Assembly (NCBI RefSeq): GCF_020831925.1
Contig: NZ_JAFIFQ010000002.1
Location: 1-64,000, forward strand
Origin: Alkalimonas sp.
Lineage (GTDB): Bacteria > Pseudomonadota > Gammaproteobacteria > Enterobacterales > Alteromonadaceae
Length of the DNA stretch: 64,000 bases
Reading direction: 5' to 3'
Part shown: in pieces, positions 9,514 to 17,089 of the stretch
Position numbering within the stretch: the stretch's first letter is position 1
How the letters are laid out: each line of letters begins with the position of its first letter
Position numbers and translations under genes: made by a program
Notes under the pieces: model-generated
The model's input: only the letters and a program-made list of their open reading frames with translations
Database searches by the model: none
Told to the model about the DNA's origin: nothing

Positions 9514-9542
9514 AAAAGCGCCCTCAGCAAAATGAGGGCGCT
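9511..9542 (-). promoter_or_regulatory. Terminator-like hairpin overlapping the hrpA ribosome binding site and start
   Basis: On the minus strand AGCGCCCTCA and TGAGGGCGCT form a perfect 10-bp stem with a 6-base loop, followed by six Ts and a G. The last three bases of this tract (TTG) are the hrpA start codon, and the GAGGG likely to be its ribosome binding site is in the 3' arm. It has every feature of an intrinsic terminator yet lies between any promoter and hrpA, so it may act as an attenuator or a translational switch. Confidence 0.7.
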
Positions 9543-9607
9543 ATGCTAGCAAGAAGCAGGCTCAGCTGCAATTAAGGTTCCAACGAACAAACCACCAGAT
9601 TGAGCCA

Positions 9608-10027
9608 TTAAACCGCTTTGCGGTAATGCGAATTCATTTCCTTGTCCAGCGCGGCCAGTACATGGCTGCGGCTGATGATGCCAAGCAGAAGATTGTTGTC
9701 ATCCACCACCGGATACAACTTGGGTTTCAGCTTTAGCATCATTTGCGCCAGATCGATGATGCCATCGTACGGTTTAACCGACAGCACTTCTGTTTGCATG
9801 ATATCCCGCACATGCGCCACCTGCTGGTCGTGGTAGGTGGATTTCAGCATTAAGGACAGGCAGTCCTGCTCGGACAAAAAGCCTATCACCTTATTGTGAT
9901 CATCCACCACAGGGCCACCGGTCTGATTGCTGATGGTCAGCCGATCCGCAGCCAGCTCCAGCGTCATATCCGCGGTAAAAGTCACCGGATGGTTGTTCAT
10001 ATAATCGCCTACTTTCAGTAAGTCCAT
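9608..10027 (-). CDS. CBS-pair domain protein
   Basis: A 139-residue protein made of two CBS motifs (VGDYMNNHPVTFTADMTLELAA and VRDIMQTEVLSVKPYDGIIDLA). These form one Bateman module that usually senses adenine nucleotides. No other domain is attached, so it is probably a stand-alone regulator. The ATG has GGGGGAAA upstream. It lies just upstream of hrpA on the same strand, separated by the hairpin described above. Function beyond nucleotide sensing is not predictable. Confidence 0.88.
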   Translation of the reverse strand: MDLLKVGDYMNNHPVTFTADMTLELAADRLTISNQTGGPVVDDHNKVIGFLSEQDCLSLMLKSTYHDQQVAHVRDIMQTEVLSVKPYDGIIDLAQMMLKLKPKLYPVVDDNNLLLGIISRSHVLAALDKEMNSHYRKAV

Positions 10028-10135
10028 GTTTCCCCCTGAATACAGAATGAAAGCTTACTTTAAGCCTAGCTGAAACTGGCAAAACTGCCGGTTTTTTACC
10101 GCGAAACCGCAGCTAACTGCTGATATTTTAATCAG

Positions 10136-11146
10136 TTAATCGTCGGCAAAAATAGCCGTCAATGCCGGTTGATTGCTGCCAATCTTGCCACGGTACATGC
10201 CCGGCGTATTAAAGGACCAGCTTAGTTCGCCGTTAGCATCCACCACAATGACACCGCCGGTGCCGCCCACTGGCAGCAAAACATCCTTAATTACCGCATC
10301 GGCAGCGGCTTTGGCCGACAGCCCCTGATATTTCACCCGGGCACAAATATCGGAGGCCACTTGATAGCGAATAAAGTACTCGCCATGACCGGTGGCAGAA
10401 ACTGCGCAGCTGCTGTTATCGGCATAATTGCCAGCACCAATAATAGGAGCATCGCCAATACGGCCATAGCGTTTGCCGGTCATGCCGCCGGTAGAGGTAG
10501 CAGCGGCCAGATTGCCATTGCTATCTATAGCCACCGCGCCAACGGTGCCCATTTGCCAGTTGGGATCGCGTGTAAGCCCGGCCTGATGGGGTAAAGCCCC
10601 TTCGGCGGCTTTCATGCGTTTGAGCGCTTCATAGCGAAACTCCGTATTAAAGTAGCTGTTATCGACCTGCTCCAGGCCTTTTTCCGCGGCAAACTGCTCG
10701 GCACCGGCACCGGATAACATCACATGTACCGATTCAGTCATCACCTTGTGCGCCAGCAGAATGGGGTTTTTGACGGTACTGACCCCAGCCACAGCACCGG
10801 CATTTAAGGTGGCACCATCCATGATGGAGGCATCCAGCTCATGACGTTCATCCCAGGTGTAGACCGCGCCTTTGCCGGCGTTAAACAGCGGATTGTCTTC
10901 TAAAATAGTCACGGCCTTGATAGCAGCATCCAGGCTGGAGCCACCGGCTTGCAAAATAGCGTAGCCCTGCTCCAGCGCCAGTCGGAGTCCGTCATGGTAG
11001 GCTTGCTCTTGCTCCGGCGATAAGTTAGCACGCTCTATGGTGCCGGCACCGCCATGAATGACCAAGCCTATGGGTGTTTCTGCTACCGCTGCTGTGCCAG
11101 CAGAGAGTCCGGTGGTTAAAGCAGCTGCCATCAATGTCTTACGCAT
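10136..11146 (-). CDS. Periplasmic isoaspartyl peptidase / L-asparaginase (Ntn hydrolase)
   Basis: Plant-type asparaginase family enzyme that removes isoaspartyl residues from dipeptides and can hydrolyse asparagine. A signal peptide (MRKTLMAAALTTGLSAGTAAVA) sends it to the periplasm. It is made as a precursor that self-cleaves; the catalytic threonine is in the motif GTVGAVAID. The upstream DDNPLFNAGKGAVY-type region (here EDNPLFNAGKGAV) and the DASIMDG segment are conserved. Length is 336 residues, usual for the family. The start ATG follows ACAGGA. A possible 32-residue ORF lies just upstream. Confidence 0.93.
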   Translation of the reverse strand: MRKTLMAAALTTGLSAGTAAVAETPIGLVIHGGAGTIERANLSPEQEQAYHDGLRLALEQGYAILQAGGSSLDAAIKAVTILEDNPLFNAGKGAVYTWDERHELDASIMDGATLNAGAVAGVSTVKNPILLAHKVMTESVHVMLSGAGAEQFAAEKGLEQVDNSYFNTEFRYEALKRMKAAEGALPHQAGLTRDPNWQMGTVGAVAIDSNGNLAAATSTGGMTGKRYGRIGDAPIIGAGNYADNSSCAVSATGHGEYFIRYQVASDICARVKYQGLSAKAAADAVIKDVLLPVGGTGGVIVVDANGELSWSFNTPGMYRGKIGSNQPALTAIFADD

Positions 11147-11179
11147 CTTTGTTGTCCTGTTGTTGTTCCGATGGATAGA

Positions 11180-11278
11180 CTAGTTGTAACCGATCTCAAC
11201 AGCACTGACAAATTTGTGCGTCTGATGGTACTGACTTTGCGGCAGATCAAAACCAGCCGCCAGGTTCAGCGATAGCAT
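11180..11278 (-). CDS. Possible 32-residue ORF upstream of the asparaginase gene
   Basis: The frame reads MLSLNLAAGFDLPQSQ to VEIGYN and has AAAGGA upstream of its ATG; it stops 33 bp before the asparaginase start. It is too short for the ORF track. The frame stays open further upstream, so it may instead be the 3' remnant of a longer gene, and the ending looks a little like the last strand of an outer-membrane barrel. I do not recognise it. Treat it as a candidate only. Confidence 0.3.
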   Translation of the reverse strand: MLSLNLAAGFDLPQSQYHQTHKFVSAVEIGYN

Positions 11279-11327
11279 GGCGGAGTTCCTTTGTAACACA
11301 GACACCAACCTTGTCTGCTGACATTTT

Positions 11328-11352
11328 AGCGCCGCTTGCCGGCGCTTTTTTT
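11328..11352 (+). terminator. Rho-independent terminator with no obvious plus-strand gene
   Basis: AGCGCCG / CGGCGCT stem, loop CTTGC, then seven Ts on the plus strand. The nearest plus-strand gene is several kilobases upstream, so this may end an unannotated short transcript from the 11.15-11.33 kb gap. Confidence 0.7.
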
Positions 11353-11389
11353 GCCGGGCACCCGTTCAGGCGGTCACCACTCCTGGCTA

Positions 11390-12160
11390 TCAGAAAAAAC
11401 GGCTGAAACTAAAAAACACCTGAAAACCGCGACGCCGATCCGTCAGTGGGCTATCCGCGATGGCATCGTCGTACCAACGGTGATCCAGACCCAGCCGGGT
11501 CATGCCCCCAAAAAAGATCGGTGTGGCCACCGACAAGCCAACGCCAGGGTTCCAAACACTTCCGGCCTGATAGGCTGGCCGGTTGTCGGTGGCTTCATCC
11601 GGTCGCACCCCGTAGTAATAATTGACCAGGCGGGCATTGCTATAATCCATACTCAGATGAGGCTCCAGCATCAGTGGGCCAAACCAATGCACATAGCCAA
11701 GCCGGTTGCGCACTTCGTACCCATCGGAGTTGCCAAGCACATCGTGCAGCCAGGACGTTTCCAGCCGGATCCCCTGCCAGTCATAGCGCAGGCCAAAGCC
11801 TGCATCCATCGAGGTTTTGCGCTTTTGCATGCCTTCGAATACCGGGCTTTTCGAGGCATCGGTGCCAGCAAAGCGCGGGGCCAACCGGGCAGTCAGCACC
11901 AGCCCATCCTGCTGCAACAGCTCGTAGCTAATAAAAGGACCATACACCGATAACCGCTCGCCCCGGTAACCAATCACCGGAATTGGCACTGTCCGCCTGC
12001 GGTAATCCTGATACAGCTCCTGGTTCAGCCCCACCCCAATGCCATAGATAAAACCGCGCGGCTCTGCCCGGGCTGTTTCGCTATCAGCCCGGGCATTAAA
12101 ACCACACAGACTAACAGCCAACAACACACTGCTAAAAATAAATAGAAAGCGGTCACTCAT
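11390..12160 (-). CDS. MipA/OmpV-family outer-membrane protein
   Basis: Outer-membrane beta-barrel protein of the MipA/OmpV family, whose members have been linked to murein synthesis scaffolding, porin-like uptake and antibiotic resistance. A signal peptide precedes residue 25. The body shows the family's PIPVIGYRGERLSVYGPF segment and alternating amphipathic strands, and it ends in a terminal Phe (FSFSRFF), the usual signal for barrel assembly. Length 256 is typical. GAGGGG lies upstream of the ATG. It follows tspO by 13 bp on the same strand and may be co-transcribed. Confidence 0.85.
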   Translation of the reverse strand: MSDRFLFIFSSVLLAVSLCGFNARADSETARAEPRGFIYGIGVGLNQELYQDYRRRTVPIPVIGYRGERLSVYGPFISYELLQQDGLVLTARLAPRFAGTDASKSPVFEGMQKRKTSMDAGFGLRYDWQGIRLETSWLHDVLGNSDGYEVRNRLGYVHWFGPLMLEPHLSMDYSNARLVNYYYGVRPDEATDNRPAYQAGSVWNPGVGLSVATPIFFGGMTRLGLDHRWYDDAIADSPLTDRRRGFQVFFSFSRFF

Positions 12161-12173
12161 TAAAAACCCCTCG

Positions 12174-12710
12174 TTAAAGCACCGTCGGATTCAATTGCCA
12201 GATGCTCCAGGTAAGCATTGTTGCAAAACTAACCCAAGCTAAGTATGGCAACAACAACACAGCCGCCAGGGTACTGTGTCGTTTAAACAATAGCAAAGTG
12301 ACCAGGATCGCCAGCCACAGCAGCACAATTTCGGCCAATGCCGCAGCACCTAAGTACCAGGCAAAAAACAACCAGCTCCAAAGCGCGTTCAGCACCAGCT
12401 GAATGCCATAAAACAGCAAAGCCCTGCCAGTAACTGCCAGGCGGTCACTGCGCCAGACCAGCCAGGCAGCAAGCGCCATCAGGGTGTATAACAGGGTCCA
12501 GGCAGGGCCAAACAGCCAGCCGGGCGGAGCCCAGGACGGCAATACCAATTGGCGGTAAAACTCCGGCGCATTCAACGACCCCAGGCTGCCAAGGGCGGCT
12601 GCCAAAAAAGTAATCAGCACCATGGCCAGCAAGGCACTGCATTGCTGTAATTTTGTGTAAGGAGATTGTCCAATCATCATCACGCCATAGGATTTAAGTA
12701 ATTGTTTCAT
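12174..12710 (-). CDS. tspO: TspO/MBR-family membrane protein
   Basis: Homologue of the tryptophan-rich sensory protein/translocator protein, a five-helix membrane protein that binds porphyrins and cholesterol-like ligands. Visible family features include LNAPEFYRQLVLPSWAPPGWLFGPAWTLLYTLMA and WSWLFFAWYLGAAALAEI, with five hydrophobic segments. Length of 178 is slightly long; an internal ATG pair at about residue 11 would give a more typical protein, and neither start has a strong ribosome binding site. The ligand cannot be told from the sequence. Confidence 0.9.
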   Translation of the reverse strand: MKQLLKSYGVMMIGQSPYTKLQQCSALLAMVLITFLAAALGSLGSLNAPEFYRQLVLPSWAPPGWLFGPAWTLLYTLMALAAWLVWRSDRLAVTGRALLFYGIQLVLNALWSWLFFAWYLGAAALAEIVLLWLAILVTLLLFKRHSTLAAVLLLPYLAWVSFATMLTWSIWQLNPTVL

Positions 12711-12740
12711 GACTGCGTTACGGCCAGAGCAGCGCTTCGA

Positions 12741-13793
12741 TCACTTTTCTTTCAGCCTAGCTTGCCGCTGCCGATACTGGCGTGGTGTCAGGCCGTGATA
12801 GCGGCGAAAAGCGCGACCAAAGTTGGCCGGATCGGCATAACCCAACAAATAGGCTATTTGCTGCACCGCCAAATGGGTGCTCGTTAAATAATGACAGGCC
12901 ATCCGTTGGCGCCAATCGTCCACTAACTGCTGATAACTGGTCTGCTCATCGGCCAACCGTCGGCGCAAGGTGCGACCGGACATAGCAAATTCATGCGCGA
13001 CTTGTTCAATGCCCGGTAGGCGCCCTTTGGTGCGCGCCAACATCTGTTGCACCAAACCAGCTGTACTTTGTTGCTGCTGCCAGCGCTGTAATTCCTGCTC
13101 GCATTGGCTGGTCATCTGCGTTTTAAGCTGTGGATCCGCCCAGGGTGATGCAATCGCAAGGTCTTCCCGGTCGATAATAAGCCGGTGCATGGGCTGATCA
13201 AATGCAAGCGGACAAGGAAGAAATGCCTGATAGAGCGCACTGTAAGCCGGTTGAGGAAAGCCCAATTGCACTTGCAACAACCGGTATTGATGACCGGAGA
13301 CAAAATCCAGTATGGCATGCAACGCCACCGCAAAAGCCTCCACCACAAACTGACGGACAGCACCAAGCGGCTGCGCTTCCGAGAGATTCAGATGCAATTG
13401 TTTTTTATGCAACTGCATGCTCAGGGTTACCAGCGGGCTGCGCACTACGGTGTACTGGCAGATAAGCTCAAGCGCTTCCTGCAAATTACGGCTGCTCATT
13501 GCTGCCAGCCCAAGCAACCCATGGGTGGTAATCGTCAGCTGACTCCCCAGATAAAGCCCTAATGCCGGCTCCTTACTCTGTTGGCAGCTGGACAAAATAA
13601 TGGTTTGAAATTGTGGCCAACTGAGTGGCGCATCCGGCTGCTGAGCTGCATCTTCAGCCAGCCCGGCCTCAGCAAGCACCGCCACCGGGTCCCCCCCACG
13701 GCTTTGCACCAAATCCAGCAGATTGCGCAAGTAATGTCGGGGCAAGTGCACTTCATGGCTGTGGCTACTGATGGTCATGGCTTTGTTTGTCAA
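12741..13793 (-). CDS. AraC-family transcriptional regulator
   Basis: A 350-residue activator with an N-terminal Arabinose_bd-type sensing domain (roughly residues 25-210, including HGLLGLAAMSSRNLQEAL) and a C-terminal AraC double helix-turn-helix (LAVQQIAYLLGYADPANFGRAFRRYHGLTPRQYRQ). It is transcribed divergently from the alkane monooxygenase gene, so it is a good candidate for its regulator. The ORF start is a TTG with AGGAAG upstream; an ATG five codons in has no ribosome binding site. The inducer, perhaps an alkane or fatty acid, is inferred from the neighbour only. Confidence 0.9.
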   Translation of the reverse strand: MTNKAMTISSHSHEVHLPRHYLRNLLDLVQSRGGDPVAVLAEAGLAEDAAQQPDAPLSWPQFQTIILSSCQQSKEPALGLYLGSQLTITTHGLLGLAAMSSRNLQEALELICQYTVVRSPLVTLSMQLHKKQLHLNLSEAQPLGAVRQFVVEAFAVALHAILDFVSGHQYRLLQVQLGFPQPAYSALYQAFLPCPLAFDQPMHRLIIDREDLAIASPWADPQLKTQMTSQCEQELQRWQQQQSTAGLVQQMLARTKGRLPGIEQVAHEFAMSGRTLRRRLADEQTSYQQLVDDWRQRMACHYLTSTHLAVQQIAYLLGYADPANFGRAFRRYHGLTPRQYRQRQARLKEK

Positions 13794-13940
13794 TTGGCAG
13801 CTTCCTGTGTTCAGCTTAACCCAGCTTAGGTCATCCCACAGACTTTGTCCGCAAATAACCAGAAATTGGCTGCTAATGCCATGTTAACACCACCAGCAAG
13901 GGGCTATGCTGAGTTTAAGCGACAAGATAAGGCAACCACC

Positions 13941-15044
13941 ATGTGGAAGTATCTGAAATTTTGTTTGTTTCATGCGCTGACTTTGCCTTTTTTCATTGGC
14001 GTCAGCCTGGGTGGTCTATGGATGGCACTGGGGCTGGGCTGCTTGCTGCTGGTGATTGTGGCCGGCGATGTGCTGGCCGGAGATGATAGAACCGAGCCGG
14101 ACTATCATTATAGCTGGCTGCTAAACGGGCTCTTGTACAGCTCTTTGCCGTTGATCATGCTGCTGTTTTTCAGTTTGCTATGGAGTGTATCCAGCCAGGA
14201 TCTGTTCGGCTATGGCCAATGGCTGCATCAATGGAGCGGCTACGATGCGCTGGCGGCCCGGGCTCAGAATCAGTGGTGGCATTATCTGGCACTCAGTGCC
14301 GGTGCCGCTTTGCTGATTGCCATGGTAGCTACCGTACCAGCACACGAATTAACCCACCGCACCTCCAACCGGCTTGCCATGCTGGTGGGCCGTTGGCTGC
14401 TGGCATTTAGTTGGGACAGCTCTTTTTCCATTGAACATGTGTATGGTCATCACCGTTATGTTGGCACTGCACGCGACCCTGCTACAGCACCACGTGGGCG
14501 CACAGTCTATGCTCATATTCTGTATGCGACTCTTGGTGGCAATATCAGCGCTTGGCAGATTGAACAAAAGCGCCTCGCCAGGCTAAAGCAGCCAGTGCTG
14601 AGTTACCATAATCGTTTCCTGCGTGGTGTCGCCATGTCGTTGTGTCTGTGCGTTCTGGCCTATGCTCTGGCTGGCTGGCAAGGCCTGTTGTTGTTCAGCC
14701 TGTGCGCTCTTTTGGCCAAGGCCACGCTTGAGGTGGTGAATTACATCGAACATTATGGGATTGAGCGGCCACTTAATCAGCCGGTTCAGCCCTACCACAG
14801 TTGGAACAGCACCAAACGCATCAGCAGCTGGGCCAGTTTTAACCTGACCCGTCACTCCCATCACCATGCCCGGGCGCAACTGCCTTTTTATCAATTAAAA
14901 CCCTACCCGGATGCCCCAAATCTACCAACAGGTTACCTTGGCTCCATGCTGTTGGCGCTGATCCCACCGTTGTGGTTTCGTTTGATGACACCAAAACTGG
15001 CACAATGGGATCAGCAGTATGGCAGACACGGCGCTAGGCGCTGA
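13941..15044 (+). CDS. AlkB-type integral-membrane alkane/fatty-acyl monooxygenase
   Basis: Di-iron membrane hydroxylase. From the chosen start the histidine boxes are HELTHR (135-140), EHVYGHH (165-171), NYIEHYG (267-273) and RHSHHH (304-309), in the AlkB order and spacing; EHVYGHHRYVGTARDPATA matches the family well. Hydrophobic segments flank them. The last box reads LTRHSHHH where well-studied AlkBs have LQRHSDHH. The ORF track starts at a TTG (13845); the ATG at 13941 has GATAAGG upstream and gives 367 residues, a normal length. Rubredoxin and rubredoxin reductase, its usual electron donors, are not nearby, so the exact substrate is open. Confidence 0.88.
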   Translation: MWKYLKFCLFHALTLPFFIGVSLGGLWMALGLGCLLLVIVAGDVLAGDDRTEPDYHYSWLLNGLLYSSLPLIMLLFFSLLWSVSSQDLFGYGQWLHQWSGYDALAARAQNQWWHYLALSAGAALLIAMVATVPAHELTHRTSNRLAMLVGRWLLAFSWDSSFSIEHVYGHHRYVGTARDPATAPRGRTVYAHILYATLGGNISAWQIEQKRLARLKQPVLSYHNRFLRGVAMSLCLCVLAYALAGWQGLLLFSLCALLAKATLEVVNYIEHYGIERPLNQPVQPYHSWNSTKRISSWASFNLTRHSHHHARAQLPFYQLKPYPDAPNLPTGYLGSMLLALIPPLWFRLMTPKLAQWDQQYGRHGARR

Positions 15045-15092
15045 ACTCGCTTTTCGTTATGCTGTGGCTCCGACAATCGATACGAGTGTATT

Positions 15093-15689
15093 ATGCAAAC
15101 AGCCTTACCTTTTTCTCAGGCTTGTGAAAACAACAAGGGGCCCATTTTACAGATCCTGCGCAGTGCCTTTGCCAATCGCCAGCAGGTGTTGGAAATTGGC
15201 AGTGGCACCGGCCAGCATGCGGAACACTTTGCCCGTGAGCTACCCCACCTGCACTGGCAGTGCAGCGATCAGCCAGCTTACCTGCCAGAGCTGAACCTGC
15301 GGTTGCAGCTGGCAAAGCTACCAAATCTGCCAACAGCGCTAGCGCTGGATATCCGTGAAAATAGCTGGCCTTATGCCAAAGTGGATGCTGTCTTTAGTGC
15401 CAATACGCTGCACATTATGAGCTGGCCTGTGGTGCAGCAGTTGTTTGCCCGATTGGATGAGTTTTGCCGGCCCAGTGCCAGCCTTTGTATTTATGGTCCT
15501 TTTAATTACCAGGGGCAATTTACCAGTCCAAGCAATCAGGCCTTTGATCAAAGCTTAAGGCAGCGCGATCCGGCCATGGGGATCCGTGCGCAAGAGGCGG
15601 TGGTAAAACTGGCCGCTGAAGCCGGTTTTGCATTGGAGGCCGACCATGCCATGCCGGCTAACAACCGTTTGTTGCATTTTCAGCGTTAA
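15093..15689 (+). CDS. DUF938-family SAM-dependent methyltransferase
   Basis: A 198-residue class I methyltransferase of the DUF938 group. It opens with PFSQACENNKGPIL, typical of the group, then motif I LEIGSGTGQHAEHFA and later FSANTLHIMSW. The substrate is unknown. Its last four bases overlap the end of the convergent acyltransferase-like gene. No strong ribosome binding site is visible before the ATG. It follows the alkane monooxygenase gene by 48 bp and may be co-transcribed with it. Confidence 0.88.
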   Translation: MQTALPFSQACENNKGPILQILRSAFANRQQVLEIGSGTGQHAEHFARELPHLHWQCSDQPAYLPELNLRLQLAKLPNLPTALALDIRENSWPYAKVDAVFSANTLHIMSWPVVQQLFARLDEFCRPSASLCIYGPFNYQGQFTSPSNQAFDQSLRQRDPAMGIRAQEAVVKLAAEAGFALEADHAMPANNRLLHFQR

Positions 15690-16855
15690 GGCAAAGGCTC
15701 AGAGCTTGCCGGCTGGCGAAATGGTAAGCGCGCCTGGGCCTGACGCTGATACAGCGCCAACATATCTTCTTCGCCTTCAAAGTAGCGACCAATCGCGTCT
15801 TTAAGCGGGCTGTCACGGAAGTGATAACAACCATAACGCGTAACCGGCTCAAAACCGCGTTGCAGCTTGTGTTCGCCCTGAGCGCCGGCATCAAAGCGCT
15901 GCAAGCCCTGTTCAATGCAGTAGGCAATGCCAGCGTAATAACAGGCTTCAAAGTGCAGAAAATCCCACTCCGCTTCACAGCCCCAATAGCGGCCATAGAG
16001 GGTATCCGCTGAGCGGAAACACAAGGAAGCGGCTATGAGTTGTTGTTGATGGTAAGCGGCAAAAATCACCATGCTATCGGCCAGCTGCTGGCCCCATTGA
16101 TGAAAGGTGGCTTCCGTCAGATAACCGGCATGGCCGGAACGTTTTAAATAGGTACGTTGATAAAAGCGATACAATTGCTGCCAAAGCATGGCATCGGCGT
16201 CGCAGCCATGCACCACAGTAAGATGAACACCAGCATCCTGCACTCGCTGACGCTCTTTGCGAATTTGTTTGCGCTTGCGTGAGCTTAAACTTGCCAGGAA
16301 ATCATCAAAAAACGCGTAACCATAATTACGCCATTCAAACTGCACATCCCGCCGTGGCCAGTAGCCGGCAGCGGTTAAATGATCGCGTTGCCCACTATTC
16401 GGGTACAGGCACTGAATGCTGCTGAGCCGCTGCTTTTTCATACACTGCTGCAAGGCATCCAGCATCAACGCCATCAACTCTGCGTCCTCTTCGCCCGCTA
16501 AGATCCCAAAACGTGGCCCTTCGGCCGGGGTAAAAGGAATGGCCAGCACCAGCTTAGGAAAAAAGTCCAGGCCATAACGCTGGTAGGCCTCAACAATGGC
16601 CCAATCAAACAGGTATTCGCCGTAGGAGTGTTGCTTTAAATAAGCAGGTGCTGCCGCAATCAGCTGTTCGCCTTGCCAGATGGTCAGGTGATTAGCTTGC
16701 CAGCCAGTACCGGGCCCAACACTGCCACCGCTTTCTAGCGCCAGCAAAAAATCATAACGGGTAAAAGGGTAATCCGGAGCAAATAAAGCGTTCCAACTAT
16801 CGGCAGGTACCGATTGCAGCGAGTCCATCCATTCAATGCGTCTACTGGCGGTCAT
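15686..16855 (-). CDS. COG3146/DUF482-family GNAT-fold protein
   Basis: A 389-residue protein of the DUF482 (COG3146) family, a relative of FemAB/GNAT acyltransferases that is often annotated as putative peptidoglycan biosynthesis or N-acyltransferase. The hallmark regions are GEYLFDWAIVEAYQRYGLDFFPKLV, AIPFTPAEGPRF and the C-terminal YYAGIAYCIEQGLQRFDAGAQGEHK. GAGGA precedes the ATG. The reaction has not been established to my knowledge. It overlaps the convergent methyltransferase gene by four bases. Confidence 0.87.
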   Translation of the reverse strand: MTASRRIEWMDSLQSVPADSWNALFAPDYPFTRYDFLLALESGGSVGPGTGWQANHLTIWQGEQLIAAAPAYLKQHSYGEYLFDWAIVEAYQRYGLDFFPKLVLAIPFTPAEGPRFGILAGEEDAELMALMLDALQQCMKKQRLSSIQCLYPNSGQRDHLTAAGYWPRRDVQFEWRNYGYAFFDDFLASLSSRKRKQIRKERQRVQDAGVHLTVVHGCDADAMLWQQLYRFYQRTYLKRSGHAGYLTEATFHQWGQQLADSMVIFAAYHQQQLIAASLCFRSADTLYGRYWGCEAEWDFLHFEACYYAGIAYCIEQGLQRFDAGAQGEHKLQRGFEPVTRYGCYHFRDSPLKDAIGRYFEGEEDMLALYQRQAQARLPFRQPASSEPLP

Positions 16856-17005
16856 TGGCTATCCTCTGCAAAGCCTGTAAACACTGGCTCAGCGGCCAGA
16901 TCTAGCAGGTTATGCGTAACTATATTGCGCCCTATTTTTGCCATGGTGGCGCAGTCTGGCGTCCGGGTCAAGCAACAAAAAGCAGCGTCCACGGCACATC
17001 CGCTT

Positions 17006-17035
17006 TTGTCTATCGGTCTATGGAGCTGCTACACT
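17006..17035 (+). promoter_or_regulatory. Predicted sigma70 promoter for sbcB
   Basis: TTGTCT and TACACT with an 18-bp spacer, about 55 bp upstream of the sbcB start. It is a moderate match, predicted by eye. Confidence 0.45.
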
Positions 17036-17089
17036 AGCGCCAGAATAAATTCACCAGCCCACGCTGCCAGCTAAGAGCCATGATTGTTT

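Noticed and set aside
11336-11953. 205-residue plus-strand ORF opposite the MipA gene
   Set aside because: It runs antisense to a well-supported outer-membrane protein and has a shadow-like composition.
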